DNA from: Nectonema munidae
Lineage: Eukaryota; Nematomorpha; Nectonematoida; Nectonematidae
Assembly: GCA_030549495.1 (NCBI GenBank)
Contig: JAUIRK010000885.1
Location: 186,001 to 250,000 of the forward strand
Direction: 5' to 3'
Length of the DNA stretch: 64,000 nt
The notes below the pieces were generated by a model that saw nothing but the letters and a program-made list of their open reading frames with translations, had not been told where the DNA came from and searched no databases. The position numbers were made by a program, and so were the translations under genes. Positions 1 to 10,639 of this stretch are shown here, piece by piece; positions within the stretch are counted from its first letter, which is position 1, and each line of letters opens with the position of its first letter.

Positions 1-1985
1 CTCTTTATTACTGTTTTCAAATGCAACTCATTAGGGAATAACCATTAAAAAGCTAAGTATAATAAATTAAATATTCAAAGATGTTATATCGTATGGCCTA
101 TACCAACACTTTTGGATTTTTTTTATAAAAAACTATAAAGCAGTAGTTACATTTTCAAGCTGTCAAGCAACCATGATTTAGTAAGGTGAACATGACTTGT
201 TAACATAAAAATAAATATTTAAAACCAAAACCTGCAGTTCTTTCAAATGAGAAGTCATCACAGATTTTTAGAATTTGAAAAATTATTTTCTCTATTTAAA
301 ATAGTTTTTCAAGCATCTTCATGAATACTAAGAATATTTTTGCAATTCTAAAACCAATCTATATTATTCTTTAACTTTTATATTCCGCTAAATTAAACAT
401 TCTCCCAAGTTCTTCTGTAGTAGATGGTATTTTTAGCGAGACGATTAATTTCTCTTTAAGCTTTTTCGTCTCTCGATAGCTGTGTTGATATTTGCGTAAT
501 CTGTTCTTGTCATAATTGTTTCAATTACTGTTCACTGACAATTAAATGGGCCTGACATATATAAAACGAGCATATGATAGGTCTGACCTATAAACAAAAT
601 ATAAAGGCAGGCGTGAGAGCATTTGGTTTTCCGAAGATAATATCAGTGTGGGAGTATGAATGGTGAAATAACGGATGAGAAAAACATTGGAAAAATGAAT
701 TAAACTCAATATTGTAGACACTAACACCAAAGAGTCTTCTAGGCCTTTCTGTACGGCTTTCAGAAGGCAAATATTTTTGCACCTTGGAACTCCAAATACT
801 GGACCAGTTAAACGAATTTTGGTTTTGCCCCATGCACTTTTTAAAGGAAAAATAAATAAGCAAAAAGTGTACACAATAATCTTATATAAATGCTGGTGTA
901 TGTGTAATGTGTATGTATAATATGAGATTTCTATAGGTTTTTATACAGAAGTACTTCATGCTTTTCAGCAAAGTAATATAGGATATAAAGTTTGTAACAT
1001 TTAAAAATATTTTCTAAAAAATAAATTTTTTGCAAATGTGTTTCTTTGCCCCATTTCAGCCCCCCTTGAAATTTAGCTTTAGCGCGGGCACTGCCTGCAG
1101 TTATCAGTAGTTATGGTGGGATTGCGAGTTGAGAGTTCACTTGACAAAAATATCTTTATAATAGCCTTTAAAAATTATAAAAAATTTTTTTTGAGGATAT
1201 GGATCCCTGATACAAATATATTTTATTCTTACTCTGCGAAACTATACGGATGATTGCATCTCGTATGAGGCGAGAGAAAGGCTGTTATATATACCATTAT
1301 ACACTTTGCTAAATTTGTACTTTAAACTTCACACATATGTTTATCATATATGTAACATATTTACCTCACAAAAGGGGAAAAGACATTTTCTACACCATGA
1401 CCTTTTTCAGAAAAAGATCATTACTATGCTGTCTACGCAAAGCTTACTACTACTTTCGTTGCCTATACAAATGAAAACACACCTAGATTGTATAAGCTTA
1501 TGAAATTGGGGCTTCGTTTTCTTTCAGTTGATATTATTTCTTCAATATTACTCGATTACTAGTATTGTTATTTAAGTTTTCAATATCTTTACATTTATTT
1601 TTACTGAAGTGTTTCAAATTATGGAGGTTTTATCTACTATAAAGAGAAGAAAGTAATATTTTTTTTTATTTGAAAATTTTTATAGCCAAAATTATAAAAA
1701 CATTTTTCCGTTTTTACAGACAAATCACAGGTGTAAAGCTAAGAAGAACATGAAATATATCGTGTCAATAGGTCTTTTGGTTTTAAATGTATTCATATGT
1801 AAAATTGCATATATGAAAGATAGTAATAGACATTTTTATTTTTGAAAAAGGAAATTAAACACAATTATAACAAAATGATCTACGAAAAAATTTTATCAAA
1901 AAAATCAAAGAGGATTCAAGTTCTAATTTTTTTACACCAACACATAAGATATATAGGTCATTTAATTTAAAAGCATCTCCATATT
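1..1985. other. AT-rich stretch without recognised gene
   Basis: I read both strands and found only short open frames (for example 542-874 on the minus strand) with no motif I recognise and no splice-site pair that would link them. There are no obvious terminal repeats. The block around 1,045-1,110 is less AT-rich than its surroundings and may be a scrap of an old element. Confidence 0.5.
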
Positions 1986-1989
1986 TTTC

Positions 1990-2178
1990 ATGCATTTTTT
2001 GAATAGTGATAATATCACTACAATAAATATAGGGGATTTAAATAAACTATCAAAACCTGACAGCATAAAAAGATTAATCAGATTGAATAGAGAAAGAACA
2101 AAACAACCCAAAGATGTTGCTTTTGATGCCTCAGGATTTACAAAAAATTTGATTGTAGAGAAGATTGTTTACGATTAG
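1990..2178 (+). CDS. unrecognised 62-codon open frame
   Basis: This open frame starts with ATG and is rich in Lys, Asp and Asn. I do not recognise the product. A consensus-like splice donor (ACG followed by GTAAGT) lies downstream near 2,232, so a plus-strand exon could exist here, but no convincing acceptor with a pyrimidine tract precedes it. It could equally be a transposon scrap or chance. Confidence 0.15.
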   Translation: MHFLNSDNITTINIGDLNKLSKPDSIKRLIRLNRERTKQPKDVAFDASGFTKNLIVEKIVYD

Positions 2179-2689
2179 ACTTAATGCTGAGACGTAATAA
2201 AAGACTTCTTTGTTTTTCTGAAATTATTTTACGGTAAGTAACCCTTAATTTCATATTTTAATAATTAAATGCTCTTAGATACTGTTTAATTGCCTCACCA
2301 ATAAACGAAATCTGAAAACTAGATGAAACTTTTAAAAAGTGTTCTTCTGGCTTCACCCAAATTTTCACTGTTCACATTTTTTTCTCAAGAGTACAAATAC
2401 CCATTTTATACAGTCTTTTGCCAGATAAAAGAGAAAGTTTTTATCTGTATGCTTTTATTTGAATTGTACTAATTAAAAAGTTTGTTTTTTGAGGAAATTT
2501 TGAATATTTAAAAGAAACTGGATTGAAAGCAATAAAATATATAAATTGCGATTTTGAATGATATAATCCAATCCAATGAAGACTGAAAAATTAAGTCTCC
2601 TTGTCTCGCAGAACTCAGATTTTAATTTGCTCATCCAAAGGTCTCCTGCTTTAACTATTCGCTCGTTCCAGTTGAAAATGAATTTGAAA

Positions 2690-3377
2690 CCCTACATGAT
2701 ACATTTATTTCTACAAATAATGTTGATCAGTTGACACCCATACTTAAAATCTTTAAGCTGAATTTTAAGCGTAAAGATATTTTGCATTAGAGCTACTTCT
2801 CATTTTTCAAAATTTTTACAAAAGAAGGGTCTTGATTGGTTCCTGTTCTTTTGAAATCGATTTGCTTATGCCTTACTTGATTAAATGTATGAATTGTTTG
2901 AAAATTGATCATAAATCTCCAGAATGCATATCTGCAGCAAAGTGTTGCTACTGTTCAAGGATCATTCTTCTTTTTCTTGCTCTTTGAAAGAGGATGAAAG
3001 TTGTTAAAAATATTCTATCAACAAACTTCCTCATTCACAAAGTGAATTCTAAAAATGGTATTAAAATTCGTAATAATTTATTACTTCAGTGTTTACCTAA
3101 TAAACTTTTTTTCATTTATTTTATAGTAAATGTGTATTTTGATTTTATTGACCTTTCATCTTTAAATAGAACGAAATTAGTTTCCAATATTGATAGTAAT
3201 ATAGTTAATCAACTCTACGTGCCTAAGTTATTGAATTTAAATACACGTAGTTTATCTAGAAATTATGAATGCTTTTCTAACTTTCTTTTTTCCTTTTCTG
3301 CTAAGCCTGATATTATTTATTTGAGTGAAATTTGGAACTTCGATAAGGATGTTAATTGTACAACTTCTGGTAATTAG
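2690..3377 (+). mobile_element. CR1/jockey-like LINE remnant (end of ORF1, start of ORF2)
   Basis: A CCHC zinc knuckle, CX2CX4HX4C, is readable at 2,886-2,927, as in the gag-like ORF1 of non-LTR retrotransposons. The following open frame at 2,994-3,377 contains a peptide reading LNLNTRSLSRNYECFSNF and then PDIIYLSE. This is the usual start of the apurinic-type endonuclease domain in ORF2 of CR1/jockey-type LINEs. The element stops shortly after this point: no catalytic endonuclease remainder and no reverse transcriptase are seen. It is therefore a dead internal fragment. The clade is inferred from motif style only. It lies downstream of the last recognised exon of the minus-strand host gene that reads toward it. 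Confidence 0.6.
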
Positions 3378-3379
3378 AG

Positions 3380-3805
3380 ATTTACATTCGTTAAATGATG
3401 CTTCAACCGCTTCATGAATTTTTTGATGTTTTTTATCCATATTTTTGCATTTTGAGCGTAATTCGAAATTGTCTGGGAAAATAATTACTTTATATTATAA
3501 TGTTATCACATTTGGATATAAAAATTACGCCCGGCAGAAAAATTTTGCCTTCTCTTGACTCAAATCCCTTGCTACGTTATGCTAAGGGTATAGAAGAAAT
3601 AGATTGTAGATCAAAATTTATCAAAGATAATTCAATTTAAAGAAATAAAACTACTACATTTGAAATTAATCATACATAACAAATAATAAATATATATCCA
3701 TTTGTATATTGCGTACTTACAAAACAAAAATTGTTTATTTAAATATGTGAAAAAAATTATTCTTCGTGGAAAATATCAAATTTAAGAAAAATATGATTAA
3801 AATAC
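3380..3805. other. AT-rich stretch, possibly downstream intron of the host gene
   Basis: Beyond the donor site of the exon at 3,806-3,950 the sequence is AT-rich. A GTAAGT donor-like site on the minus strand occurs near 3,713-3,718, but I could not define an exon there. No element ends are seen. Confidence 0.35.
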
Positions 3806-3950
3806 CTAAATCTTTTTCAGTACTTTTCATACTTCTTGATATTGAGTCATTAAGATTTGAACTAAAAGATTTTCCATTATTGCCATATTCCATACAGACG
3901 TTTGAATTTTTAGAAACATCTTCAAAATGTGTGATATTAATATCATTAAG
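3806..3950 (-). CDS. host-gene exon, second half of duplicated cassette (distal copy)
   Basis: On the minus strand a TTTATTAG acceptor precedes this 145-bp open exon, and a GATTTAG/GTATTT donor follows it. It begins in phase 0 and ends with one base of a codon. The peptide starts LNDINITHFEDVSKNSNVCM and is rich in Ser, Asn and Asp. It aligns along nearly all its length with the exon at 7,396-7,546 (shared CMEY, GKSFS, NDS and KDL blocks), including both splice sites. This is one half of a two-exon cassette whose outer boundaries are both phase 1. No known domain is recognised; low complexity suggests a disordered protein segment. The exon call rests on conserved splice sites and a conserved frame between diverged copies. 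Confidence 0.6.
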
Positions 3951-4012
3951 CTAATAAATTATTAGACTTAGAAATTATTTTATCAAAAATTACAAATACA
4001 AAAAATACATAC

Positions 4013-4149
4013 TTGTGATGATTCGATCTCACGTTCTTTTGATGTATAAAAATCGGGAGTAATATCTAAGTGATTCGTAATCTGTTTATGTTTTAAATTG
4101 TCTGTTCTTATAATTTTATAATAGCTATCTTGAGACAAACTATCTTCAT
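4013..4149 (-). CDS. host-gene exon, first half of duplicated cassette (distal copy)
   Basis: This is a 137-bp minus-strand exon. The acceptor region is textbook-like: a CTAAC branch-type motif, then a pyrimidine-rich stretch ending TTTAG. The donor is CAA followed by GTATGT. It starts with two bases completing a codon and ends in phase 0, and a 62-nt intron separates it from the exon at 3,806-3,950. The peptide begins with EDSLSQDSYYKIIRTDN and contains LDITPDFYTSKE, matching the exon at 7,626-7,744 (LDITPNFYTSKE). The intron just upstream is also similar between the two copies, so the duplication was of genomic DNA, not of mRNA. The function is unknown. Confidence 0.6.
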
Positions 4150-4314
4150 CTAAATGAAACAAAGTTAGGATAAATGTTTATATGTTATGATTTTAAAGTT
4201 AAAGATAATACTATTTTTGAAGTTTATCATACACATAAACTAAATATATCCCCTCTCAACACCCCAAAAAAGATAAAAAATTTTTTTTAGAGAGCTTTAA
4301 ATTAACCTTTAGAT

Positions 4315-4655
4315 CAGGCATTCTTAACCTAGGTCCATGGAGGATTTCAAGAGGTCCGTGAGGGTCAGATTAAAAAAACCATTTTTTAATTTAAAATTAT
4401 AAATATACTTTCATATACATTTTTTTGATTAAAATATTTTATAAATATTAAATAACCTTTTATAAGGATAATACCAAGTACAAATAAAAATATTTGTACA
4501 AATAAGAATAAGAATTATGTGTACAAATAAGTATAAGGAAATAAGAATTTGTACAAATAAGTACAAATATTAATTGCATGCAAGGTTTTTTATGACTTTT
4601 ATGTGAACATTTCCTTGGAGGGGGTCCATGACTGAAGAAAGGTTAAGAACCCCTG
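4315..4655. mobile_element. hAT-type MITE, 341 bp, with 8-bp target duplication
   Basis: The ends read CAGGCATTCTTAACCT and, inverted, CAGGGGTTCTTAACCT, with a second GGTCCATGGAG/GGTCCATGA-type block just inside. The element is flanked by a perfect 8-bp direct repeat, CTTTAGAT (4,307-4,314 and 4,656-4,663). An 8-bp duplication with CAGG...CCTG ends is diagnostic of the hAT superfamily. The interior is AT-rich, non-coding and partly made of GTACAAATA-type short repeats. It lies upstream of the distal cassette, within an intron of the proposed host gene. Confidence 0.9.
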
Positions 4656-4663
4656 CTTTAGAT

Positions 4664-5165
4664 TAACCCTACAACTATTGCGATTAAAATGATCGAGTAA
4701 ACTGGTTCTTATCAGGGTTGAGGAGTCGGCAAACTCCTACTCCATATATCTGTAATTTTGCCACCGCACTTCCATTTATGTATCATTTTTAAGGGTGATA
4801 ACTCCACCTACTTCTATTTATGCGACTTTGACTTTAAAAACGTATATAATTATGCAACATCAACTTTTCTGTCACAAATATTATAAGTCTTCAATTTTCA
4901 AATCTCACACGCGTATGCTTTATGTTGCAACGCAAAAATGTTTGATCTATTTTCTACAACATAATTTATTAAAATGCTGTTTTATTGGTTTGCATTTGTA
5001 GTTTACATTGTCTTCAAAAAGATTCTTAAATGAACTTCTATTACCTTTTATCTACTAAGCCAAAACAATAGCATCTAAAACTAAAGGTATCCTAAATTAT
5101 TTCTTCAAAAGTATTGGGGTAAAAATTTTTTCAAAAACTTTGTACTCATATATTTTAGTAATATA
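4664..5165. other. intronic AT-rich stretch
   Basis: No element ends, splice-site pairs or coding frame longer than 70 codons that I recognise. By the gene model this is intron. Confidence 0.35.
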
Positions 5166-5167
5166 CG

Positions 5168-5297
5168 TGAGTAAGGTTTGATTAGGTACTCTGTTTCGAT
5201 AACTCAAGGTCTTGGGTTCGATCTCGCATCAAGCCTACTTTCTCATAGTTCGATACAAGCGGCGCAATTGTGCCTTCTCGATAAAAACACCCCATGG
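5168..5297 (+). repeat. tRNA-like SINE, family 1, copy 1
   Basis: This ~130-bp block has an A-box-like segment (GGTTTGATTAGGTACTC) and a B box (GGGTTCGATCTCG), and ends in a conserved TCTCGATAAAAACACCCCATGG. It is nearly the same as 51,137-51,267 and more distantly matches 26,892-27,012. Internal pol III boxes plus three dispersed copies indicate a tRNA-derived SINE, not a tRNA gene: the acceptor stem does not pair. Confidence 0.75.
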
Positions 5298-5299
5298 AA

Positions 5300-6540
5300 A
5301 AAAAGTTCATTCTTTAAGACTAAAACGATAAAGCCTTTTATGTTGCGTTTATGCGACGTTGTGTCAAAAGAGAGTGCCTATGAATTCATTTTTTAATCCA
5401 ATAATTATCAATATAACTATTTTTAAAATCAGAGTCGTAATAATTACTACGATTCATACTCATTTCCAAAACGTGCGCCACTACCGACTAAGACTCCAGA
5501 TTGCGAGTCTGTGATTCTCATAACTCATTGAAAAATGTTTTGCATTTAAATAAAAATATTTATACTTTTTGGAATTTTACCCACATTATAAATTCTTTTT
5601 ATAAAATTTGATTCGTCAATTTCTACTATGAGGCCTTCGCCACTGATTATTATTATTATTATAGGCAAGGATTTTTTTGCAATTTATAGGTAGAAGCCTT
5701 TTTTTTAAAAATGCACCAATCTACCGTAGTATTCTTAGACATTAATTTTACTTCATTTTCATGAATATAGCACTAATTAAATCATTTATTTACCAAAAAG
5801 GAATAAAAATAAACTTGCCTATATAAGAAAAATGAGTACCTTATTGTATGTAACCAAGTGCATGCTTTAAGGTTGTTTTGTTTTCGATATTTTTTATCTT
5901 GACTTTTCCATAATTTTTAAATCGCATTTCATGGTCTTTCAGATTTTTTTAACTACGTAAGCTTTATTTTTCAAAGATATGGCATCTTTTTTGGCTTTTC
6001 CAAACAACTCCAAGAAATTCATTTTAAAAACACTAAATATAGACGTTATTTCAAAGAAGCATGTCGAGAAAATTATTTACAACGAAATAAATTTTTTATA
6101 TTTTGGGCAAAGAAAACTATATGAACTTTCATATTTTTAATTATTTTGAAATTTATCATTTATTTATTAATAATTTTTATATAAAAACAAAAAATATGTT
6201 AGTTGATATAGTTTAACATAACTAAAAATACTAAAAATTTATCCCGATTTAAATTTTGCCTGATCGTGAAAATAACGACTATACTTACGGTTTCAGAATG
6301 AATTTCTTATAATTTTAGAAAAAGTTTTTGATGCAATCACTTTTGTTCAAGAAAATGGTATTTAACATAATTTTAAATATATGAAAATGGTCATAAAATG
6401 CATTTTAGTTAGTTAATTTGTATCAGTTTTACTGAAAATACCAATATACTGAGACTAACTAAATAATATTATAAAATTTTGAATAAAAAGGTCCATATTA
6501 TTTAAAAGCGAACTAGAAGCTTTAAAAAAACTTCGATAAA
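5300..6540. other. AT-rich intronic stretch, no recognised feature
   Basis: I see AT-rich DNA with a short (TTA)n run near 5,648, no coding frame of note and no terminal repeats. By the host-gene model this lies between the two exon cassettes. Confidence 0.35.
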
Positions 6541-6674
6541 ACATAATTTAATACATGATTGAATGATTGGACGCTTGCATTGAGTTATATATATAAAGTA
6601 TATGTTTGTGGGTGAATTTACAAGCAGTTAGCAAATTCGATTAGCGTTACCATACACGCCTAACAAATTCAAGA

Positions 6675-6722
6675 TGTTTCGACCTTTTAAGGTCTCATCA
6701 GTTATTGTTACTAAACAATAAC
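6675..6722 (-). ncRNA. hammerhead-ribozyme-like motif
   Basis: The minus strand reads CTGATGAG, then ACC-TTAAAA-GGT, then CGAAAC. This is the conserved hammerhead core with a short stem II. Immediately before the core is a perfect 8-bp hairpin (TTATTGTT, loop TAGT, AACAATAA) in the place of stem I. The expected cleavage triplet and a stem III are not matched: the base before stem I is G and the flanks do not pair. It therefore looks degraded or incomplete. Such ribozymes are known in Penelope-like elements, retrozymes and some SINEs. The surrounding ~0.5 kb (6,541-7,120) is a plausible but unproven mobile element. Confidence 0.4.
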
Positions 6723-7390
6723 AATATGCAATCATGTATTAAAAACTCCATCTATAAAATGTCGTTAATCGATTTAACTAGCAATAAACTTATTAATTAC
6801 ATACTAAGTTGCTTAACTCAATGGTCCAACTAATTAAATGCCTAGCTAACTAGTTCACTATAGCAAATTTACTATGTTACTTACCATCTAACGGAGCTTT
6901 TAAGAGGTCCGAATTATGTATTTTCTTACACGGGATCTATATTCTTCAAAAGGGCATAATTAGGACGGCTATTGTTAAAAAGGAACAAATGGGACTACTA
7001 TCCTACCAAAGCTCCTACTAAGTTCTAACTAACTAATCAAATAACAAACTAAGATTGATAGGGACTTACTAATTAACTCTAACTAGCTAATAAACTAATT
7101 AATTAATTAATTATATTATATGAAGAAAATTATATATTGTTAAAAAAAATTTAATAAACTTTTTAGATTAATTTATATATCATATAAAAACACATTGTGA
7201 AAAAATTAACCAGAAAGTATATATGATTTACAAATCAAAATTTAGCAAAAATAAAAAAAACTATTTTTAAAATTAATGATACATAAAAAAATTAATTTAT
7301 ACCTGTATAATTTTGTATTTATTTTACGTATTAAAAAAAATAGTGAAAGGTTCGTCATAAAAAGATGAAGTTTAAAAAGATTATGATGAA
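6723..7390. other. AT-rich stretch with TAACTAAC-type short motifs
   Basis: The segment 6,770-7,110 is unusually dense in variants of CTAACTAAT and ends in (TTAA)n. No coding frame is recognised. It may be the remainder of the element carrying the hammerhead-like motif; the rest is AT-rich intron. Confidence 0.3.
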
Positions 7391-7395
7391 AATAC

Positions 7396-7546
7396 CTAAA
7401 TCTTTTTGAGCAATACTCTTTGAACTTATTGATACCGAGTCATTAGGGATTGTTAAACTAAAAGATTTTCCATCATTGCAATATTCCATACAGATGTTAG
7501 AATATTTAGTAACGTCTTTAAAATGTGAGGCATCAATGCCATTAGG
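7396..7546 (-). CDS. host-gene exon, second half of duplicated cassette (proximal copy)
   Basis: This is a 151-bp minus-strand exon with a TTTTTAATAG acceptor and a GATTTAG/GTATTT donor identical to that of its paralogue at 3,806-3,950. The peptide opens PNGIDASHFKDVTKYSNICM and later has GKSFS, PNDS and QKDL. It starts in phase 0 and ends with one base of a codon. That base joins to the two leading bases of the next cassette (codon GAT, Asp). The two copies differ by substitutions and small in-frame length changes, as expected of coding sequence under constraint. No known domain is recognised. Confidence 0.6.
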
Positions 7547-7625
7547 CTATTAAAAAATAGTCAATAGATTATTGGATTTTTAAATTATCTTATCAAAAGC
7601 CATAAATAGAAAAAATATTATATAC

Positions 7626-7744
7626 CTTTGTGGAATCGATCTCACATTCTTTTGATGTATAAAAATTGGGAGTAATATCTAAGTCTTTTGAATTGTCGTT
7701 TCTTATAATTTTATTATAGCTATCTATAGGCAAACTATCTTCAT
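7626..7744 (-). CDS. host-gene exon, first half of duplicated cassette (proximal copy)
   Basis: This is a 119-bp minus-strand exon. The acceptor is preceded by TCTAACTTTGTTTCGTTTAG, almost the same as in the copy at 4,013-4,149. The donor is AAAG followed by GTATAT. The frame is open through the whole exon and encodes EDSLPIDSYNKIIRNDNSK and then LDITPNFYTSKE. Compared with the distal copy it lacks a short in-frame segment. Exon plus partner total 270 coding bases (282 in the other copy), both divisible by three with phase-1 outer ends, so the cassette can be repeated without frame damage. Confidence 0.6.
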
Positions 7745-7809
7745 CTAAACGAAACAAAGTTAGAATATAAACTCTCCTGTATTCATATGTTATGAGAATG
7801 CCCAATAAT

Positions 7810-8460
7810 GGAAAATATTTGATATAATTGGTATATATTTTAATTGTATGTGAGAAACATATTTTATCAAATTTATAGAAAATATAATGCTGGATGTCAA
7901 AAATTAGAGAGGGGGTACGAAATGGTGCTTGTGAGGGAAGCTGAAACGCATGTACCCATAAGCTAAGCTATACCTAGTCACTAGGGATATTCTTATACGT
8001 TACATATTAGCTTATATCTAGGCATAGATTGTTTCTATTTTAACATGGCAAACATCGGTTTTAAATTACTTCATACTTATATTTCCTTTATCACATTGCT
8101 TTTTCCTTAATTTTTCTACATATTTTATCTAAAGGTATACCTTTTTATTTTAAGATAAGCTATATTTAGAGGAGAAATCATTTTCATCCTGTTTTTCTTC
8201 TGAAAAAAAAAGTTTTTTGTAGAATTTGGGGTTTTAGGATTATTATTTTATAAAATATATATTATGCTTGAGGTTGACCACAGTTTATTGCAATTTTAAT
8301 TTTTAGTGATTTTTACAATTTTTTAAAAGATCATTGGGGATTGAAGCCTGACATTAAATCGTTGGGCTAAAAGCCCATGTATCTAGAGAACCATATAACC
8401 AAGTCGAATTTATATATCATTTAAGAACTTTTTCTGAATAGTCTTAACGAAAGCAATGTA
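7810..8460. other. stretch without recognised gene
   Basis: The sequence is AT-rich, with a moderately complex block at 7,905-8,030 of unknown nature. I see no splice-site pair or element ends. Confidence 0.35.
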
Positions 8461-8461
8461 A

Positions 8462-8770
8462 ATGAATGTTTACCTAGAGTATTACTTTTATTACACATGG
8501 AATAGTAACATATATCATCTTAACCTTATCTGTGTACAACTCTTTTTTCATAAAAGCAAATATGTGCTCGAACTATACAATGTTATGATCGAAATTCGAG
8601 GAGAAGATCAAGAAGGCGAAATCGCCCCTATTGATCCACAACTATGGCAAGAAGCCATAAAAACTATTCGAGCTAGATTTAGAAGCTTAAAACACAATTT
8701 AATTTGTAACACATCTATTCACACCATAGCCATGAAGGTTGATTTTTTAGTTTACATCAGTTCAGTCTAA
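8462..8770 (+). CDS. unrecognised 102-codon open frame
   Basis: The C-terminal half (from about 8,586) has a protein-like composition, with MIEIRGEDQEGEIAPIDPQL followed by WQEAIKTIRARF, unlike the AT-driven chance frames around it. I do not recognise a family. No splice sites or transposon ends are evident. It sits antisense within an intron of the proposed minus-strand gene. It may be a fragment of a mobile-element ORF. Confidence 0.2.
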   Translation: MNVYLEYYFYYTWNSNIYHLNLICVQLFFHKSKYVLELYNVMIEIRGEDQEGEIAPIDPQLWQEAIKTIRARFRSLKHNLICNTSIHTIAMKVDFLVYISSV

Positions 8771-8998
8771 ACACGCTGATAAATGCTATAACAAATTTTT
8801 ATTGTATTTTTTATTAAAAAAGTTATTATGATTTGTCAAAATAAAATTTAAATCATTCGATGTCCGATTTAGAAGGATAATTAACTAAAAATCCTCCAAA
8901 TTTGACCAAATAAAAAATTGATTGAATTAAAATGTGGCAGTAATTATAAGCAATGATATATAATTGATTTTTTAAATGATATTTGTTAAAAAACATGA

Positions 8999-9165
8999 TT
9001 TTATATTATAATGCCTATAATAAACTTCGGATATAATAAACTTTTTAAGAGGCATCGAGGGATTTATTATAACTTTTGTTTCACAATTCTTCTTGTAGCT
9101 TAACTACTTCTTGCTCTAAATATGCCTCTTCCTTCATAGAATAATTGTAACACACCAGAAAACAT
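8999..9165 (-). mobile_element. possible Tigger/pogo tail fragment
   Basis: The block TATAATAAACTTCGGATATAA with nearby GAGGGATTTATTATAAC resembles the 'open the CTCGTTATAA' style of Tigger subterminal DNA. A minus-strand peptide rich in Glu (KEEAYLEQEVVKLQEEL) precedes it, as in Tigger C-terminal tails. No clean terminal repeat is found, so this is a weak call. Confidence 0.2.
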
Positions 9166-9169
9166 TCAT

Positions 9170-10630
9170 TTTCTAACATTTCTGGCATTCTCACGCTGGC
9201 GCTGATCTTGATCATTTATAACGTGATGAAGAATAATCATCTATTCCAAAAATATCAAACGACTTCTGGCATTTTGAGTTTCCAAGAAAAAACACATTAT
9301 TGTACATTTCGAATGAATTCTAAACTTTAATATATATTCCCCTTTTTATTTTTCTTTTATATTGTATTTTTTGCAAATAAATCTTCATCTTTGAGAAAAA
9401 AATAATAGAGAAAATACCCGTGATAGGCCTGGATCTATACTGTGAATATGAAACAGAACTGTCAAGACAAGGATCTTTAGTTTGAAATCTATTAAAATAT
9501 CATTTAAAATGCATACTAAAAAATAATCTATAACAAGAGCAAATTAATATCATTTTATAAGCCTCTAAACTTTTTAAGAAAATTTTTTTAAAAATTAGTT
9601 GTCGGTATCGCATCCAAGGGAAGAATATTCCTCCATAACTGGACATAAGACGAGGATATAGCAATGAAAAATCGAACCAATAATGTTTTAAAACCAGAAA
9701 GTTCTTCAAGAAGTATGAATCGGTTCACACGAGAGAGTTAGAAAGAGATATTGTAATTAATTTAAATAAATTTCAAAAAGCAAAAAATAATTCGTGATGA
9801 ATTAAACATGCATAAATAAGAAAGAAATGGTTCAAAAGGATATGCTGATAAAGTCATTACTTAATATTAATCAGCATACGATGTAAATGATTAAGTTTAC
9901 GCTATTAAAAAAAGTATTCCCCATAACTCATCTACAAATCTTGAAGTTATTATAGAAAATTTCCCTTAATTTACTTATATTTTAACTATTTGGACTTCAA
10001 ACCAGTGTAAAAAGAATAAAGATAATTTTTGAATTTGATAAATGAACTTTTCTGAAAAACTTGCAAAAAACAGATTTAATTATAAAGAAATAATTTAGAT
10101 TTTTTAATTTATTTAAAAAAGATGAAGCAAACGATATAATATTTATTGAAGAAAAAAATTTGTCGAGCAAGTACATATAGGATTCAGATGTGGCATACAA
10201 CATATCTATCTAAATCTTAACATTACAAATGAGTTCAATCCAATTTAAAATGGATTTAGTATACTCAGTAAAATTAATTTGGATAACTTTAGTATTTTGT
10301 TACCTTTCAGCTTTGTGGAGAAATTATTTCACCACAACAAAGAAATGATAAAACTCTATATAACCTACAAAAAAGTCAATAATATAAAAATAATAAAAAT
10401 ATCTTTAAGTTTTAGGGCTTATTTTATATATTGTTTATATGAAAAAATTTGGGGGAGTGCCGTCTTAGGCCCCGCCTCCGCGTAATTCCATCACTGATAT
10501 ATACATTATACATATATGCAGGCCCTTAGCCAAGATAGTGCTAGAACATAGGTTCCCAACAGAGGTAAAATTAGGTTTTCAGGAATAATTCTCATTTATA
10601 ATTTTGACTTTTTCATGTTTTTATTTACAG
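9170..10630. other. AT-rich stretch; one hAT-like end near 10,496
   Basis: Most of this is featureless AT-rich DNA. At 10,445-10,496 there is a GC-richer tip ending CCATCACTG, which read inverted is CAGTGATGG, a hAT-type terminus. I did not find its partner end, so the element is not delimited. Confidence 0.3.
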
Positions 10631-10639
10631 AATTTGAAG

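Noticed and set aside
542-874. Two overlapping minus-strand frames of 91 and 110 codons
   Set aside because: No recognisable motif, no splice or promoter support, and no preference between the two overlapping frames.
9997-10485. Phe/Tyr-rich open frames on both strands
   Set aside because: They are typical of chance frames in AT-rich DNA, with no splice sites or family resemblance.
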